DNA of 64,000 bases from Nitrososphaerota archaeon (GCA_016215465.1 JACRJT010000051.1:47498-111497); one strand, 5' to 3'. Numbered from the stretch's first letter, positions 35,437 through 43,502 are shown. Program-made: numbers and translations. The notes: a model not told the origin generated them from the letters alone.

Positions 35437-35600
35437 TTTATGAGAAATATGTCAAGTAACCATGACAGTACGATTAATCCAACCGGTATAGAGACTACGA
35501 TTTTTGGATCGAGACGATAGCCTTTAGTATCATCCTCAAAGAAACGCAAAAGACCGGCACTTGATGCAGGCAGTGGTGCGCCTTTTTTCTTACTGCTCAT
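35433..35600 (-). CDS. secG: Preprotein translocase subunit Sec61-beta (SecG)
   Basis: A 55-residue tail-anchored protein from ATG 35600. It has the archaeal Sec61-beta layout: basic start MSSKKKGAPLPASSAGLLRF, FFEDDTKGYRLDPKIVV, then one transmembrane helix SIPVGLIVLSWLLDIFL. It is the small subunit of the SecYE-beta channel that moves proteins across or into the membrane. It is easily missed because of its size. Its stop overlaps the start of the DUF2070 gene by four bases. Confidence 0.92.
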   Translation of the reverse strand: MSSKKKGAPLPASSAGLLRFFEDDTKGYRLDPKIVVSIPVGLIVLSWLLDIFLIK

Positions 35601-35639
35601 AATTCAAAAAGCTATGACATTAAAATAAAAACTTTTGTA

Positions 35640-35978
35640 TCACTTTTCGAGCTTATCTATGGTCTCAATTAAGGAATTTATTGATTTTAGTATTTGTTGC
35701 TGTTTTTCAGGGTCTTTTTCTAGTTCCAGTTCTTTTGTCAATTCCTCAAGCTTGTTTTTTAGCGAGATCAAAACAGATGATGGTTTTTTAGAATTCTGGT
35801 TTTCAGGAATTACTTCTTGATCAATTTTGTTCATGTCTGGTTCTTTTCCACAATTGACACACAGAGCATTTCCATCTTTCATTATTCTAACACCATTACA
35901 ATATGGGCAGGGTTCTGCAAGAAGGGTAGCTCCTTTGAGCAACATTTCTGCGGCCTTTTTTCTTAGATCTGCTGACAC
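35640..35978 (-). CDS. UPF0148 / Sjogren's autoantigen p27-type zinc-ribbon protein
   Basis: A 112-residue protein. The first 50 residues match the archaeal Sjogren syndrome/scleroderma autoantigen-1 family: helix RKKAAEMLLKGATLLAEPCP, then CPYC and CVNCG forming one zinc ribbon. A charged coiled coil fills the C-terminal half (LKNKLEELTKELELEKDPEK). Its exact role is unknown. The start is GTG at 35978. It lies 39 bases upstream of Sec61-beta on the same strand. Confidence 0.83.
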   Translation of the reverse strand: MSADLRKKAAEMLLKGATLLAEPCPYCNGVRIMKDGNALCVNCGKEPDMNKIDQEVIPENQNSKKPSSVLISLKNKLEELTKELELEKDPEKQQQILKSINSLIETIDKLEK

Positions 35979-36069
35979 GATTTGTATTGTGATGCCTTTT
36001 GTAAAAACCTAGTTTTTTAAAGTCAATAAGGCTTAATAGTCCGTACGAAGACAGGACGTTTAGTAACCA

Positions 36070-36378
36070 ATGGCGATAATTTGTAACACGTGTGGACTTC
36101 CTGAAGATTTGTGTGCCTGCGGTGATCTTAACAAAGAAAGTACCAAGATAATTATCAGATTGGAAGAAAGACGATTTAAGAAAAAAGGAACCATGATTGA
36201 GGGTTTGAATTCAAAGCTTAACGACATGCATGGAACCCTTAGTGAATTAAAAAGAAAATACGCGTGCGGTGGCACAGCAAAAGACGACTATATCTTTCTA
36301 CAAGGCGATCATCGCGATACAATGAAGGAAACGTTGGTAAAGCTGGGATTTGCCGAATCAAGTATCGAAGTTCACTAG
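36070..36378 (+). CDS. Translation initiation factor 1 (aIF1/SUI1)
   Basis: A 102-residue protein of the SUI1 family. A short Cys-rich N-terminus (CNTCGLPEDLCACGD) precedes the SUI1 fold: IIIRLEERRFKKKGTMIEG, LKRKYACGGTAKDDYIFLQG and a final helix. It binds near the ribosomal P site and checks the start codon. ATG start with a divergent neighbour upstream. The CPBP protease gene begins 3 bases after its stop. Confidence 0.93.
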   Translation: MAIICNTCGLPEDLCACGDLNKESTKIIIRLEERRFKKKGTMIEGLNSKLNDMHGTLSELKRKYACGGTAKDDYIFLQGDHRDTMKETLVKLGFAESSIEVH

Positions 36379-36381
36379 AGT

Positions 36382-37347
36382 TTGGAAACCCACAAAATTT
36401 TACAAAGCATAGCAATTCCTTATTCTGCACTAATATCAGTAATTTTTGGCCTCATGGTTTTTTCGTTTCCAATAGGTGCGTATCTTTTTTTTAATTCTCA
36501 TATAGGAAAAGACATCGATTACGGCTATCCATGGCCAGGTTTTGAATTCATTAAGCATTTTGGAGAGTTCGGAGGCTTTGAAATTGCAGATCTGTTTATT
36601 GTAGCGTGGGTGTTTTTTTTGATAATATTTACAATATCAGTTCTCGGCCCAAAAAAGAACTTTCTAAAAGTACTATCTACAATCATGGCAGGCTCATACA
36701 GAATTCAAAATGGGAATTATTTGGTCCAGACGATCAAGTGGTTTTCAGTATTGATTGTTTTGTCCGGAATAATAGACATCATACAACAAAGATTTGGAGT
36801 AAAAACCACTCCACCTCCTTTTGAAAACGATTTGTTACAGTTCTTTGGGATTACGCTGGCTCCCATTTTAGAAGAAACAGTGTTTCGCATGATCTTAATT
36901 GGAATTCCTTTATTTTTGTTGTATTCAAAAAAAGGCTCAGTCAGACTATTTGCCAAATCATTATGGAATCCAAACAATTTGGCAGTAGACGATCCAAAAA
37001 AAGTAATAATCCTCATCGTATTTGTAGGAGTGTTTTTTGGACTTGCTCATATAATTTCAGACCAATCATGGAGTAACGGAAAATTTGCACAAGCTGCAAT
37101 TAGCGGAATTATATTGGGATGGGTTTACTACAAGTACGGCTTTGTGGCGTCAACTCTGATTCACTGGGCTACAAACTATCTGATTTATTCATACGGATAT
37201 TTGGTGTCAAGTGTTAATGAAATTCCTGTGTCTGTGGCATTTTCACATTCTCTACTTGGGACAATCGAGGTTTTGTTCGTAATCACCGGCTTGATATCAA
37301 TTTTCATGCTGTCAATGGAGTACAAACAGAAAAAGTTAGAGGTTTAA
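36382..37347 (+). CDS. CPBP-family intramembrane metalloprotease
   Basis: A 321-residue protein with about eight transmembrane segments. The CPBP (Abi/CAAX-protease) motif EETVFR is at about residue 166, followed by FGLAHI with the metal-binding histidine near 220 and a third motif GWVYYKYGFVASTLIHW near 250-266. Relatives cleave prenylated or membrane proteins, or act in bacteriocin immunity; the substrate here is unknown. The start is TTG, 3 bases after aIF1, and its end overlaps the convergent tfb gene by 12 bases. Confidence 0.87.
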   Translation: METHKILQSIAIPYSALISVIFGLMVFSFPIGAYLFFNSHIGKDIDYGYPWPGFEFIKHFGEFGGFEIADLFIVAWVFFLIIFTISVLGPKKNFLKVLSTIMAGSYRIQNGNYLVQTIKWFSVLIVLSGIIDIIQQRFGVKTTPPPFENDLLQFFGITLAPILEETVFRMILIGIPLFLLYSKKGSVRLFAKSLWNPNNLAVDDPKKVIILIVFVGVFFGLAHIISDQSWSNGKFAQAAISGIILGWVYYKYGFVASTLIHWATNYLIYSYGYLVSSVNEIPVSVAFSHSLLGTIEVLFVITGLISIFMLSMEYKQKKLEV

Positions 37348-38244
37348 TGCCAGTTTAAGGCCCTTGTAGCGGTTTCTGATTGTTACCTCAGTCACACCAG
37401 CTGCTTCTGCAACATCGCGTTGTGTTTTGTTTTCACCGTTAGTCACACATGCAACATAAAGTGCAGCTGCTGCAAGTCCCATAGGATCCTTTCCTGCAGA
37501 AATTTTATTTTCCTCTGCAGTTTTGAGAATTTTCGCTGCTTCTCGTTTTGTCTTTTCCGACAATTCTGCTTTACTTGCTATTCTTGCAACACATTTTATT
37601 GGATCAACTACAGGCATCTTCAAACCTAATTCTCTTAATAGTAATCGATAGCAACGTGCGATATCTTTTCTTTTGATATTGCTTGCACTTCCGATGTCCT
37701 TTAACGTTCTTGGGGTTTCAGTATCGCGGCATGCAGCATATAGTGCGGACGCAATAAGAGCCGAAATTGAACGTCCTCTGACTAGTCCTTTTTCAAGCGC
37801 TTTGCGGTAAATGTATGCGGCTTTTTCCACAACTGCATCACCCACTGCAAGTTTATCTTTTAATCTATCCAGTTCTGAAAATGCTTGTCTAAAATTCCTA
37901 TCCACAGGTTCATGTACTTGACTTCTGCTATCCCAAGTTCTGAGTCTTTCAATCGTGCTTCGCATAGACGAAGACAGTGGCTTACCAGTTGCATCCTTAT
38001 CTGCCTGACCGATGATAGTTGCAAGTCCCATGTCATGCATTGCCAATGAAGTTGGAGTTCCAGTCCTTGTTCGGTTTTCTCCTTCTTCTTTTGAGAATGA
38101 ACGCCATTCAGGTCCAGATTCTACGTTTTCTTCATTAAGTACATAACCACATTTTCCGCAAAAATTTTCTCCAGTGTTTGTATCTGTGACAACTGAGCCC
38201 TGAGCACATCGTGGGCAACGATCCTTTTTACTACTTTTTACCAT
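37336..38244 (-). CDS. tfb: Transcription initiation factor B
   Basis: A 302-residue TFIIB homologue. The N-terminal zinc ribbon is CPRC and CGKCG, followed by the B-reader/linker (GPEWRSFSKEEGENRTRTG) and two cyclin repeats. The C-terminal helix-turn-helix VAEAAGVTEVTIRNRYKGL reads the BRE element. It bridges TBP on the TATA box and RNA polymerase. ATG 38244 is preferred; a TTG start at 38253 is possible. A TATA-like TTAAATAC (38268-38275, reverse strand) implies a leaderless message. A transposon has inserted only about 60 bases upstream. Confidence 0.95.
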   Translation of the reverse strand: MVKSSKKDRCPRCAQGSVVTDTNTGENFCGKCGYVLNEENVESGPEWRSFSKEEGENRTRTGTPTSLAMHDMGLATIIGQADKDATGKPLSSSMRSTIERLRTWDSRSQVHEPVDRNFRQAFSELDRLKDKLAVGDAVVEKAAYIYRKALEKGLVRGRSISALIASALYAACRDTETPRTLKDIGSASNIKRKDIARCYRLLLRELGLKMPVVDPIKCVARIASKAELSEKTKREAAKILKTAEENKISAGKDPMGLAAAALYVACVTNGENKTQRDVAEAAGVTEVTIRNRYKGLKLALNL

Positions 38245-38313
38245 TTTTACCAAACCCCTTGTTTCTTGTATTTAACGTTTTCTCGAGATTCAGTAATAAA
38301 CTTGTCGATGAAT

Positions 38314-38374
38314 ACTTCCGCTAATTTGTCGGGGTTTTGGGGTTGAATTTTCCTCGTGCTAAGATTCGGGGTTT
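38314..38374 (+). repeat. Left terminal inverted repeat, 61 bp
   Basis: Starts ACTTCCGCTAATTTGTCGGG and ends ATTCGGGGTTT. It contains GGGGTTTTGGGG and matches the reverse complement of 41058-41118. The stop codon of the gene at 38373 lies at its inner edge. Confidence 0.92.
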
Positions 38375-38600
38375 AGGTGTAATCTGTGATTTTCCTTTGT
38401 TTTTTTAACTCATTATACGCTCTCATTATGGGTTCATTGTTAATGAGTCGGTACAATGCGTAAATCGCTATCGGCAGCATAATTGGACTAGCAACATAAC
38501 AACCAATTTTATTTTTAATGATCTTCTGACGATGAGTCCAAATAAAACTCACAAATGAAACTAGGTATCCAAGATACTGTGTAATTTCCATAATTACCAT
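38373..38600 (-). CDS. Transposon-borne small membrane protein
   Basis: A 75-residue protein with a hydrophobic N-terminal region (YLGYLVSFVSFIW) and a second segment (CYVASPIMLPIAIYALYRL), so probably two transmembrane helices, and a basic tail KKQRKITDYT. It lies inside the element between the left repeat and the transposase gene. I recognise no family. Its stop codon is the last thing before the inverted repeat, which suggests it is a passenger rather than needed for transposition. Confidence 0.5.
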   Translation of the reverse strand: MVIMEITQYLGYLVSFVSFIWTHRQKIIKNKIGCYVASPIMLPIAIYALYRLINNEPIMRAYNELKKQRKITDYT

Positions 38601-38707
38601 AATGAGTAATTATTGATAAATTGATTATGCAAATTTAGAAAACCAATTACATATTTTTCTCTAATGAATTATCTTTATAATAAAAAAGATCTTTTCGATC
38701 AAAAAGA

Positions 38708-39886
38708 TCATAATGTAATAGTTTTTTTAGATGCCAATTTAATCAAATTTTCAATCTTATTCTGTCCTAAATCTAATTTTATTCCTGCTTCCTCGGCAGG
38801 AGTCTTTTTGATGCTTCCATGCTCTCTGATGAAATTGTAATGGATTCGATAGGCATCGATTGTCTTTTGTGCTGATTTCCTGTTTTGCATGCCCCTCATT
38901 ACAGATTCCCTATCCCTCATGATTCCATTCAGCCTCTCTACTTTTTGGTTCAATCCTCTATGCCTGACGCTGACTGACCTCACATTCTTGATTGTAGGCT
39001 GACCGTTTGCATGGAAATAGAACTCTTTGTTATAGGCTTCATTGTATGACTGCAATCCATCATGAACTATTGCGTTAGGCAGTGGTGCTTTTCTTTTAAC
39101 ATCTTGGAATACCGCCCTTGCATCTACTGCTTCCCTTCTTTGAGAAACCTTTGAGGTAATCCAGAACCTAGTTGTGTTATCCATCACATTCCATAGCCAT
39201 TGATAATGCCCTCTTTCCATGGTTTCGTTTCTGACATGGATCATCATTTCATCCACATGATAAACGCCTGAAACATTCTTTGGAACCAGTTGGTCAACAA
39301 ACGGTGCTACAACCTCGCCAAACTTTCTAACCCAGCCCAAAACAGCAACATTGCTTACTTTTACTCCATGAAATAGTATTAGGTGTTCACTGACCTTTCT
39401 TAACGAAACTCCCTTGAAATACAGATCAAGGGCAACGGTTATGATTCTCGAATTTACCTTGTTTTTGGCAAATCCTAGATTGTCTGACCATTTTTGAGAA
39501 CAATCCTTGCATTTGTATCTCTGAATTTCGCCTGATTTGTTGTGCCTTACTCCTATCTTGATTACGTTCATTGATTTGCACCTGCAAATCAGTTCTGATT
39601 GGCTTTCAATTTCCTTTACGTCGGTATTGTTTACTATCTTGTGGCGTAGTTCTTTTGAAATGTAAACTGCCGTAATGTGCTTGCACTCTACATTTCTGAA
39701 AGTATGGTCTGGACATGAGCAAGTCCAGCCATGTCTTCTTTGGAAAACAACATCATACCATGAATCTACTGTCTGTGATTTTACCTTGTAAGTGAAACCG
39801 TCAATTCTCTTGATTTGGTTATCCAGTCCTGCTATGGCTAGTGCTTTCATCTGTCGAGTGGTTTGAACTTCGATGTTTTTTGTCAT
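38708..39886 (-). CDS. DDE transposase with SWIM zinc finger (IS6/IS240-like catalytic domain)
   Basis: A 392-residue transposase from ATG 39886. Order: SWIM zinc finger (C56, C58, C68, H70 in TCSCPDHTFRNVECKH); a second zinc ribbon (C101, C103, C126, C129); a helix-turn-helix-like stretch; and the DDE core with D212 (YHVDEMMIHV), D276 (IVHDGLQSY) and E317 (NQKVERLNGIMRDRE). It cuts and joins the element ends. An upstream in-frame ATG at 39916 would overlap the operator, so 39886 is preferred. IS6-family enzymes make 8-bp duplications, as seen here. Confidence 0.9.
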   Translation of the reverse strand: MTKNIEVQTTRQMKALAIAGLDNQIKRIDGFTYKVKSQTVDSWYDVVFQRRHGWTCSCPDHTFRNVECKHITAVYISKELRHKIVNNTDVKEIESQSELICRCKSMNVIKIGVRHNKSGEIQRYKCKDCSQKWSDNLGFAKNKVNSRIITVALDLYFKGVSLRKVSEHLILFHGVKVSNVAVLGWVRKFGEVVAPFVDQLVPKNVSGVYHVDEMMIHVRNETMERGHYQWLWNVMDNTTRFWITSKVSQRREAVDARAVFQDVKRKAPLPNAIVHDGLQSYNEAYNKEFYFHANGQPTIKNVRSVSVRHRGLNQKVERLNGIMRDRESVMRGMQNRKSAQKTIDAYRIHYNFIREHGSIKKTPAEEAGIKLDLGQNKIENLIKLASKKTITL

Positions 39887-39910
39887 ATACCAATACCTAT
39901 CTATTGGTAT
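39887..39910. promoter_or_regulatory. Palindromic operator between transposase and RHH regulator
   Basis: ATACCAATA and TATTGGTAT form a perfect 9-bp inverted repeat around CCTATC. Further GGTAT half-sites follow at about 39917-39920, 39941-39945 and 39951-39955, giving four GGTAT copies before the start of the divergent RHH gene. The arrangement fits binding by the neighbouring ribbon-helix-helix protein to repress both genes. Confidence 0.65.
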
Positions 39911-39956
39911 ACACATCGGTATTAATAAATATTACCTATCGGTATCTAATGGTATA

Positions 39957-40091
39957 ATGGCGATGAAAAAGTACATGGTATCTGTACCCGAGGAAATGGA
40001 AAGAGCACTTGAGAAGGAACGAAAAGAGAGAATGTTAGAAACGATACCTGAAACGATACGGATTATTCTTAGTGATCATTTTAGAAAATAA
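39957..40091 (+). CDS. Ribbon-helix-helix transcriptional regulator
   Basis: A 44-residue protein of MetJ/Arc type from ATG 39957: strand MKKYMVSVPEEM, helix ERALEKERKERML, then ETIPETIRIILSDHF. Such dimers bind short palindromes through the N-terminal strand. The GGTAT-rich operator lies directly upstream, and the transposase gene is divergent. It probably controls transposase expression and its own. It is transcribed opposite to all other genes of the element. Confidence 0.75.
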   Translation: MAMKKYMVSVPEEMERALEKERKERMLETIPETIRIILSDHFRK

Positions 40092-40871
40092 CTAATCATA
40101 AAATGGCATACTCCATTTTTTATGATCAATAGATGGTTTTGTATGAATATCTAAGGAAAAATCACTATCTTTTTTCTTTCTAAAATGAATAGCGAGTTGG
40201 AACGGCATCTGTGACAAAAAAATCCATGTTAATCCTTCTATAATGTGATTACTTTTTGTTTGTGATATTATTTGTAACAATGAGGTTCTCGTTGCATTCA
40301 AATTCATTCGTTCTAATTCAGAATGGATAGGCAGTAGATCATTAGTTTGCATAAACTCAAACCTATCGTTTTTTGTAAACAAAACAAATAGAAAATCATC
40401 AGATAACTCCGCATTCGGAGTGTATTGATCACTGGCAGAGAAACCGTTCAGATGTGAGTTTTCTAGATAAAGTATATTGCCTGATCTATTCCCTATTTCT
40501 TCAAGATATTTGGCTTTCTTAAAAGTCATATCACCATCATCGGTATGCGTAGCACGAATTACGAATATTCGATCTATATTGTCTATGTTCTTTACCGCCA
40601 TAATTATCGTGTAATTAATAGGGTTTCCAACTGAAAAAATATCCGTTGTTTCAAATTTAAATGGTATAAAATCAATGTACTCGGACTGACTTTTAGGAGT
40701 TAATGTCATTTCTCTTGTAATTATTGTCGGTTTAGTTGATATTGCGTTAGTTAAATCCAAATCTTGCTGTATAAGATAGTCAACACAAACTATGTTATAT
40801 GCACCATAAATGGCGATTGCAGTTCCAAATATCAACAATCCATGAAATTTAAGTTTGAATTGAAACTTCAC
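40092..40871 (-). CDS. Transposon-borne membrane-anchored hypothetical protein
   Basis: A 259-residue protein with an N-terminal transmembrane segment (GLLIFGTAIAIYGAYNIV) and a mostly beta, extracellular-looking domain (YTIIMAVKNI, RIFVIRATHTDDGD, DDFLFVLFTKNDRF), plus a second hydrophobic patch near residue 215. The start is GTG, overlapping the upstream gene stop by three bases, so the two are coupled. The fold resembles sensory or secreted beta domains but no family is recognised. Likely passenger of the element. Confidence 0.55.
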   Translation of the reverse strand: MKFQFKLKFHGLLIFGTAIAIYGAYNIVCVDYLIQQDLDLTNAISTKPTIITREMTLTPKSQSEYIDFIPFKFETTDIFSVGNPINYTIIMAVKNIDNIDRIFVIRATHTDDGDMTFKKAKYLEEIGNRSGNILYLENSHLNGFSASDQYTPNAELSDDFLFVLFTKNDRFEFMQTNDLLPIHSELERMNLNATRTSLLQIISQTKSNHIIEGLTWIFLSQMPFQLAIHFRKKKDSDFSLDIHTKPSIDHKKWSMPFYD

Positions 40872-41095
40872 TCAGTTTTTTCTGGTATCATCGTTATTAA
40901 GACTACCAATCCTAAGATAATAGAAATGCCCGTCATTTTCAGTGTTGGGTAAGGTAAATCAGGTAAAAATAGTCCTAATATAATTTCTAAAAAAAGTAAC
41001 ACGATACCAAGAAGACCTATTGAAATTATGACAATGAGGGAAAAAGTCTGTTTCCTAAAACCCCGAATCTTAGCACGAGGAAAATTCAACCCCAA
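40868..41095 (-). CDS. Transposon-borne small membrane protein, two transmembrane helices
   Basis: A 75-residue protein with hydrophobic segments FSLIVIISIGLLGIVLLFLE and ISIILGLVVLITMI, joined by a short loop. The TTG start lies inside the right inverted repeat (NFPRAKIRGF is encoded there), so a later start is also possible. It is translationally coupled with the 259-residue protein downstream. Function unknown. Confidence 0.5.
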   Translation of the reverse strand: MGLNFPRAKIRGFRKQTFSLIVIISIGLLGIVLLFLEIILGLFLPDLPYPTLKMTGISIILGLVVLITMIPEKTE

Positions 41096-41118
41096 AACCC
41101 CGACAAATTAGCGGAAGT
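41058..41118 (-). repeat. Right terminal inverted repeat, 61 bp
   Basis: Reverse complement of 38314-38374; reads AAACCCCGAATCTTAG and ends GCGGAAGT. One extra A (A4 versus A3) at the inner edge is the only difference over the next few bases. Followed directly by the CGATGAAT duplication. Confidence 0.92.
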
Positions 41119-41155
41119 CGATGAATTACGAACAGAAAGCCTAGAAGAAATTAGA

Positions 41156-42484
41156 TTAAGACGGTTTCCAGCCTTTTGGCATTGAGCCTTTAGACGGACT
41201 GGATTTTGGTTCTTCTTTTGGTTGTTCGTATCCCTTTGGCAATGATCCTCTTGAAGGCTGCTCATAGACACTCTCGTGTTGTTTGTGGCTAGAGTCATCG
41301 GTTGCAAGTTCAGCTTCTCCTCTATTGGTATGATAACCGCCGGACGCCTCACTTGTTGTTGTACCCCTCAGATATTTTGGATCAACCCCAGTTTGGATGT
41401 ATTCAGATTCTTGCTTCGCCTTTTTGTTACTCCAAACAAAGAATCCAACTGCACCAGCGGCAGCCATTCCCGCCATTCCATAGACTATGAAAATTGGAAA
41501 CGAGCCAGTTGATGTTTGGGCTGCACCAGTTGGAGCTGATGCACTTACTCCAAACACTTCACGGCCTTCAATTATATCTGGAGAAGCATATCCTGAAAGG
41601 AAGACGTTTGCATTGTCTGCGGCTTGCACGGACATTACATTATAAGTTTTATCAGCAGTAAATTGTCCAGCGAATTCTTTTTCTCTTTGTTGACCCTCTC
41701 TTAGGCTGCTTTCACCCATCGTAAACGATGATACGACAACTCTTGCGCCAGAGAATCCAAATCTGCTCGTCTCAGCAGATATGCCCGTCGGGTCAAACAA
41801 AAAGTGCCAATTTCCAAGTGGTTGTTTGCCAATATCGGAGGCATCGATGAGACTCATAGATAAGATATTTTCTGCTTCGGATCCTGCAATTGCAGTAGCG
41901 ACATCAGGAAATTCCTTTTTGAAAAAGGAAATTGGTAAATTAATATCCACATCACCATAACCCTCAGTAGTAATTGGGAACGCACCGTCTACTTTAATTC
42001 CTCGCCACATGGCATCAAACAATGCAGGAGATGCAGGAGATGAGCCAGCGGCTGGCGTGTATGCACGAATCAAAAAGCCATCCATTGTTGGAGTGATGAT
42101 TAGTTTGTAATCCACCGAGGCATTATCGCCTCTTCCAGTGAGTTCAGCGTCATATTCTATGTTAAGATCAGTTACACGAACGGTACTTTGCTTACTTTGT
42201 AATTGTTCATTAATTTTGTCAATTATTGCCTGAACTCCAGGTGTACTAGAATCTGCGATAAAATAGATAGAATCGGTTTTGCCCCTCAGAGCGTCGGCTA
42301 TTTCTCCACCTTCAGGATATTCTATGAAAATGCTTCTTTGAAATTTGAATGACGGGTGTGATGCAGAATCAAAAGTCTTTGCATCCCAATTAAGTTGGGC
42401 GGCCCAAGCTGGAGAAATGGTTCCGATAACTAGAATACTCAAAAACGCTAATGCGAAAAATGTGCCAGCCTTCACGAGGGGCAT
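41156..42484 (-). CDS. Secreted, membrane-anchored surface protein
   Basis: A 442-residue protein from ATG 42484. It has a signal peptide (TFFALAFLSILVIGTISPAWA), a long extracellular domain (residues 30-310, with GGEIADALRGKTDSIYFIAD and TPTMDGFLIRAYTPAAG), one transmembrane helix near 335 (FIVYGMAGMAAAGAVGFFVW), and a hydrophilic cytoplasmic tail with repeated SxPKGxxxP units (RGSLPKGYEQP, KGSMPKGWKPS). The family is thaumarchaeal-looking but unknown. Reading upstream of 42484 is not supported by codon use. Confidence 0.7.
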   Translation of the reverse strand: MPLVKAGTFFALAFLSILVIGTISPAWAAQLNWDAKTFDSASHPSFKFQRSIFIEYPEGGEIADALRGKTDSIYFIADSSTPGVQAIIDKINEQLQSKQSTVRVTDLNIEYDAELTGRGDNASVDYKLIITPTMDGFLIRAYTPAAGSSPASPALFDAMWRGIKVDGAFPITTEGYGDVDINLPISFFKKEFPDVATAIAGSEAENILSMSLIDASDIGKQPLGNWHFLFDPTGISAETSRFGFSGARVVVSSFTMGESSLREGQQREKEFAGQFTADKTYNVMSVQAADNANVFLSGYASPDIIEGREVFGVSASAPTGAAQTSTGSFPIFIVYGMAGMAAAGAVGFFVWSNKKAKQESEYIQTGVDPKYLRGTTTSEASGGYHTNRGEAELATDDSSHKQHESVYEQPSRGSLPKGYEQPKEEPKSSPSKGSMPKGWKPS

Positions 42485-42581
42485 TGTTACCAACGCGCTA
42501 ATAAATCTAACTAAAAAAGGTTCAGTATTGAAAAGGTAATATTGATCAAAGTATGTAAACAAAAAGGAGTTTTCAGATTTT

Positions 42582-43502
42582 ATGATAACAATACTAGCTG
42601 GTGGAACCGGTTCTGTAAAACTCGTTAGAGGCCTCATTTCTCAGACAAGAGATGTAAATGTAATATGCAATGTCGGCGATAATTACTGGCTGTACGGTTT
42701 GTATGTTTGCCCAGATATTGACACCATAATCTACGGTCTTGCAGATATACTGGACTATGAAAAAGGATGGGGCATTAGAAAAGACACATTTGGATTCTTA
42801 AGACAGATGGAGATTTTTGGTGAAGAAACATGGTTTAGGATTGGCGACAGAGATGCGGCAACACATTTGATTAGAACCAACATGCTAAAGAATGGAAAAA
42901 ATCTTGCAGATATCACAAAGTGGATGTGTGAAAAATTCGCAGTAGAGGCAAAAGTAATGCCAGTTACAGATAACACGATAGAAACTCGAATTACTACAAA
43001 CAAAGGAGAAATGCACCTTCAAGAATTCTGGGTCAAGTACAAAGGAAAGGACAAAGTTGAAGGCATCCAATACATTGGTGCTGACAAAGCACGACCAAAT
43101 CCAGAAGCAGTAAACGCAATTCATGATTCTGAGATGGTGGTAATTGCACCGGGCAATCCCCTGACCAGCATTGGTCCAATGCTACAAATCAAAGGAATAC
43201 GAAAAGAGTTGGCAAAAAACAGAAGAAAGGTTGTCGCAGTAAGTCCTATTCTTGGAACCAAGGCGTTTAGCGGTCCTGCTGCAGAATACATGCAAGCTGC
43301 AGGAATCGAGGTATCCCCTTACGGAATAGCTCAGATGTATTCAGATGTTTGCGGCAGCATTGTGATTGATTCTAAGGATAGATTACTTACAAAGAAAATT
43401 CAAAATCTCGATATGAAGGTATATGACACCAGCATTAAAATGACAAACAAAATCTCCGAAGATGCGCTTGCATCTTTTGTTCTAAAGAACGCGCGCGTAT
43501 AG
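42582..43502 (+). CDS. cofD: 2-phospho-L-lactate transferase (CofD)
   Basis: A 306-residue enzyme that joins Fo with the phospholactyl (or phosphoenolpyruvyl) group from its GDP-activated donor to give F420-0. Family marks are ILAGGTGSVKLVRGL at the start, VICNVGDNYWLYGLYVCPDID near residue 30-50, FWVKYKGKDKVEGI near 150, and VIAPGNPLTSIGPML near 190. ATG start. cofC follows after one base on the same strand, so they form an operon. Confidence 0.95.
   Translation: MITILAGGTGSVKLVRGLISQTRDVNVICNVGDNYWLYGLYVCPDIDTIIYGLADILDYEKGWGIRKDTFGFLRQMEIFGEETWFRIGDRDAATHLIRTNMLKNGKNLADITKWMCEKFAVEAKVMPVTDNTIETRITTNKGEMHLQEFWVKYKGKDKVEGIQYIGADKARPNPEAVNAIHDSEMVVIAPGNPLTSIGPMLQIKGIRKELAKNRRKVVAVSPILGTKAFSGPAAEYMQAAGIEVSPYGIAQMYSDVCGSIVIDSKDRLLTKKIQNLDMKVYDTSIKMTNKISEDALASFVLKNARV

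Larger units (their letters stand above)
38306..41126. mobile_element. 2.8-kb transposon with 61-bp terminal inverted repeats and 8-bp target duplication
   Basis: The element spans 38314-41118 and carries five genes. Its ends are 61-bp inverted repeats identical except that the inner end of the right one has one extra base. Both sides are flanked by the direct repeat CGATGAAT (38306-38313 and 41119-41126), the expected 8-bp target duplication. Inside are a SWIM-zinc-finger DDE transposase, a ribbon-helix-helix regulator with an operator, and three hypothetical, mostly membrane, proteins. The intact ends and single duplication suggest recent insertion. Confidence 0.9.

Noticed and set aside
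38314..38374. G-quadruplex or telomere-like signal in GGGGTTTTGGGG of the inverted repeat
   Set aside because: Only three runs of four G occur, so a stable intramolecular quadruplex is not expected; it is simply part of the transposon end.
38250..38374. Read-through frame across the left inverted repeat giving a longer protein (QPQNPDKLAEVFIDKFITES)
   Set aside because: The frame is preceded by the stop of the small gene at 38373, and the target duplication interrupts it; the coding look is probably due to A/G-rich bases.
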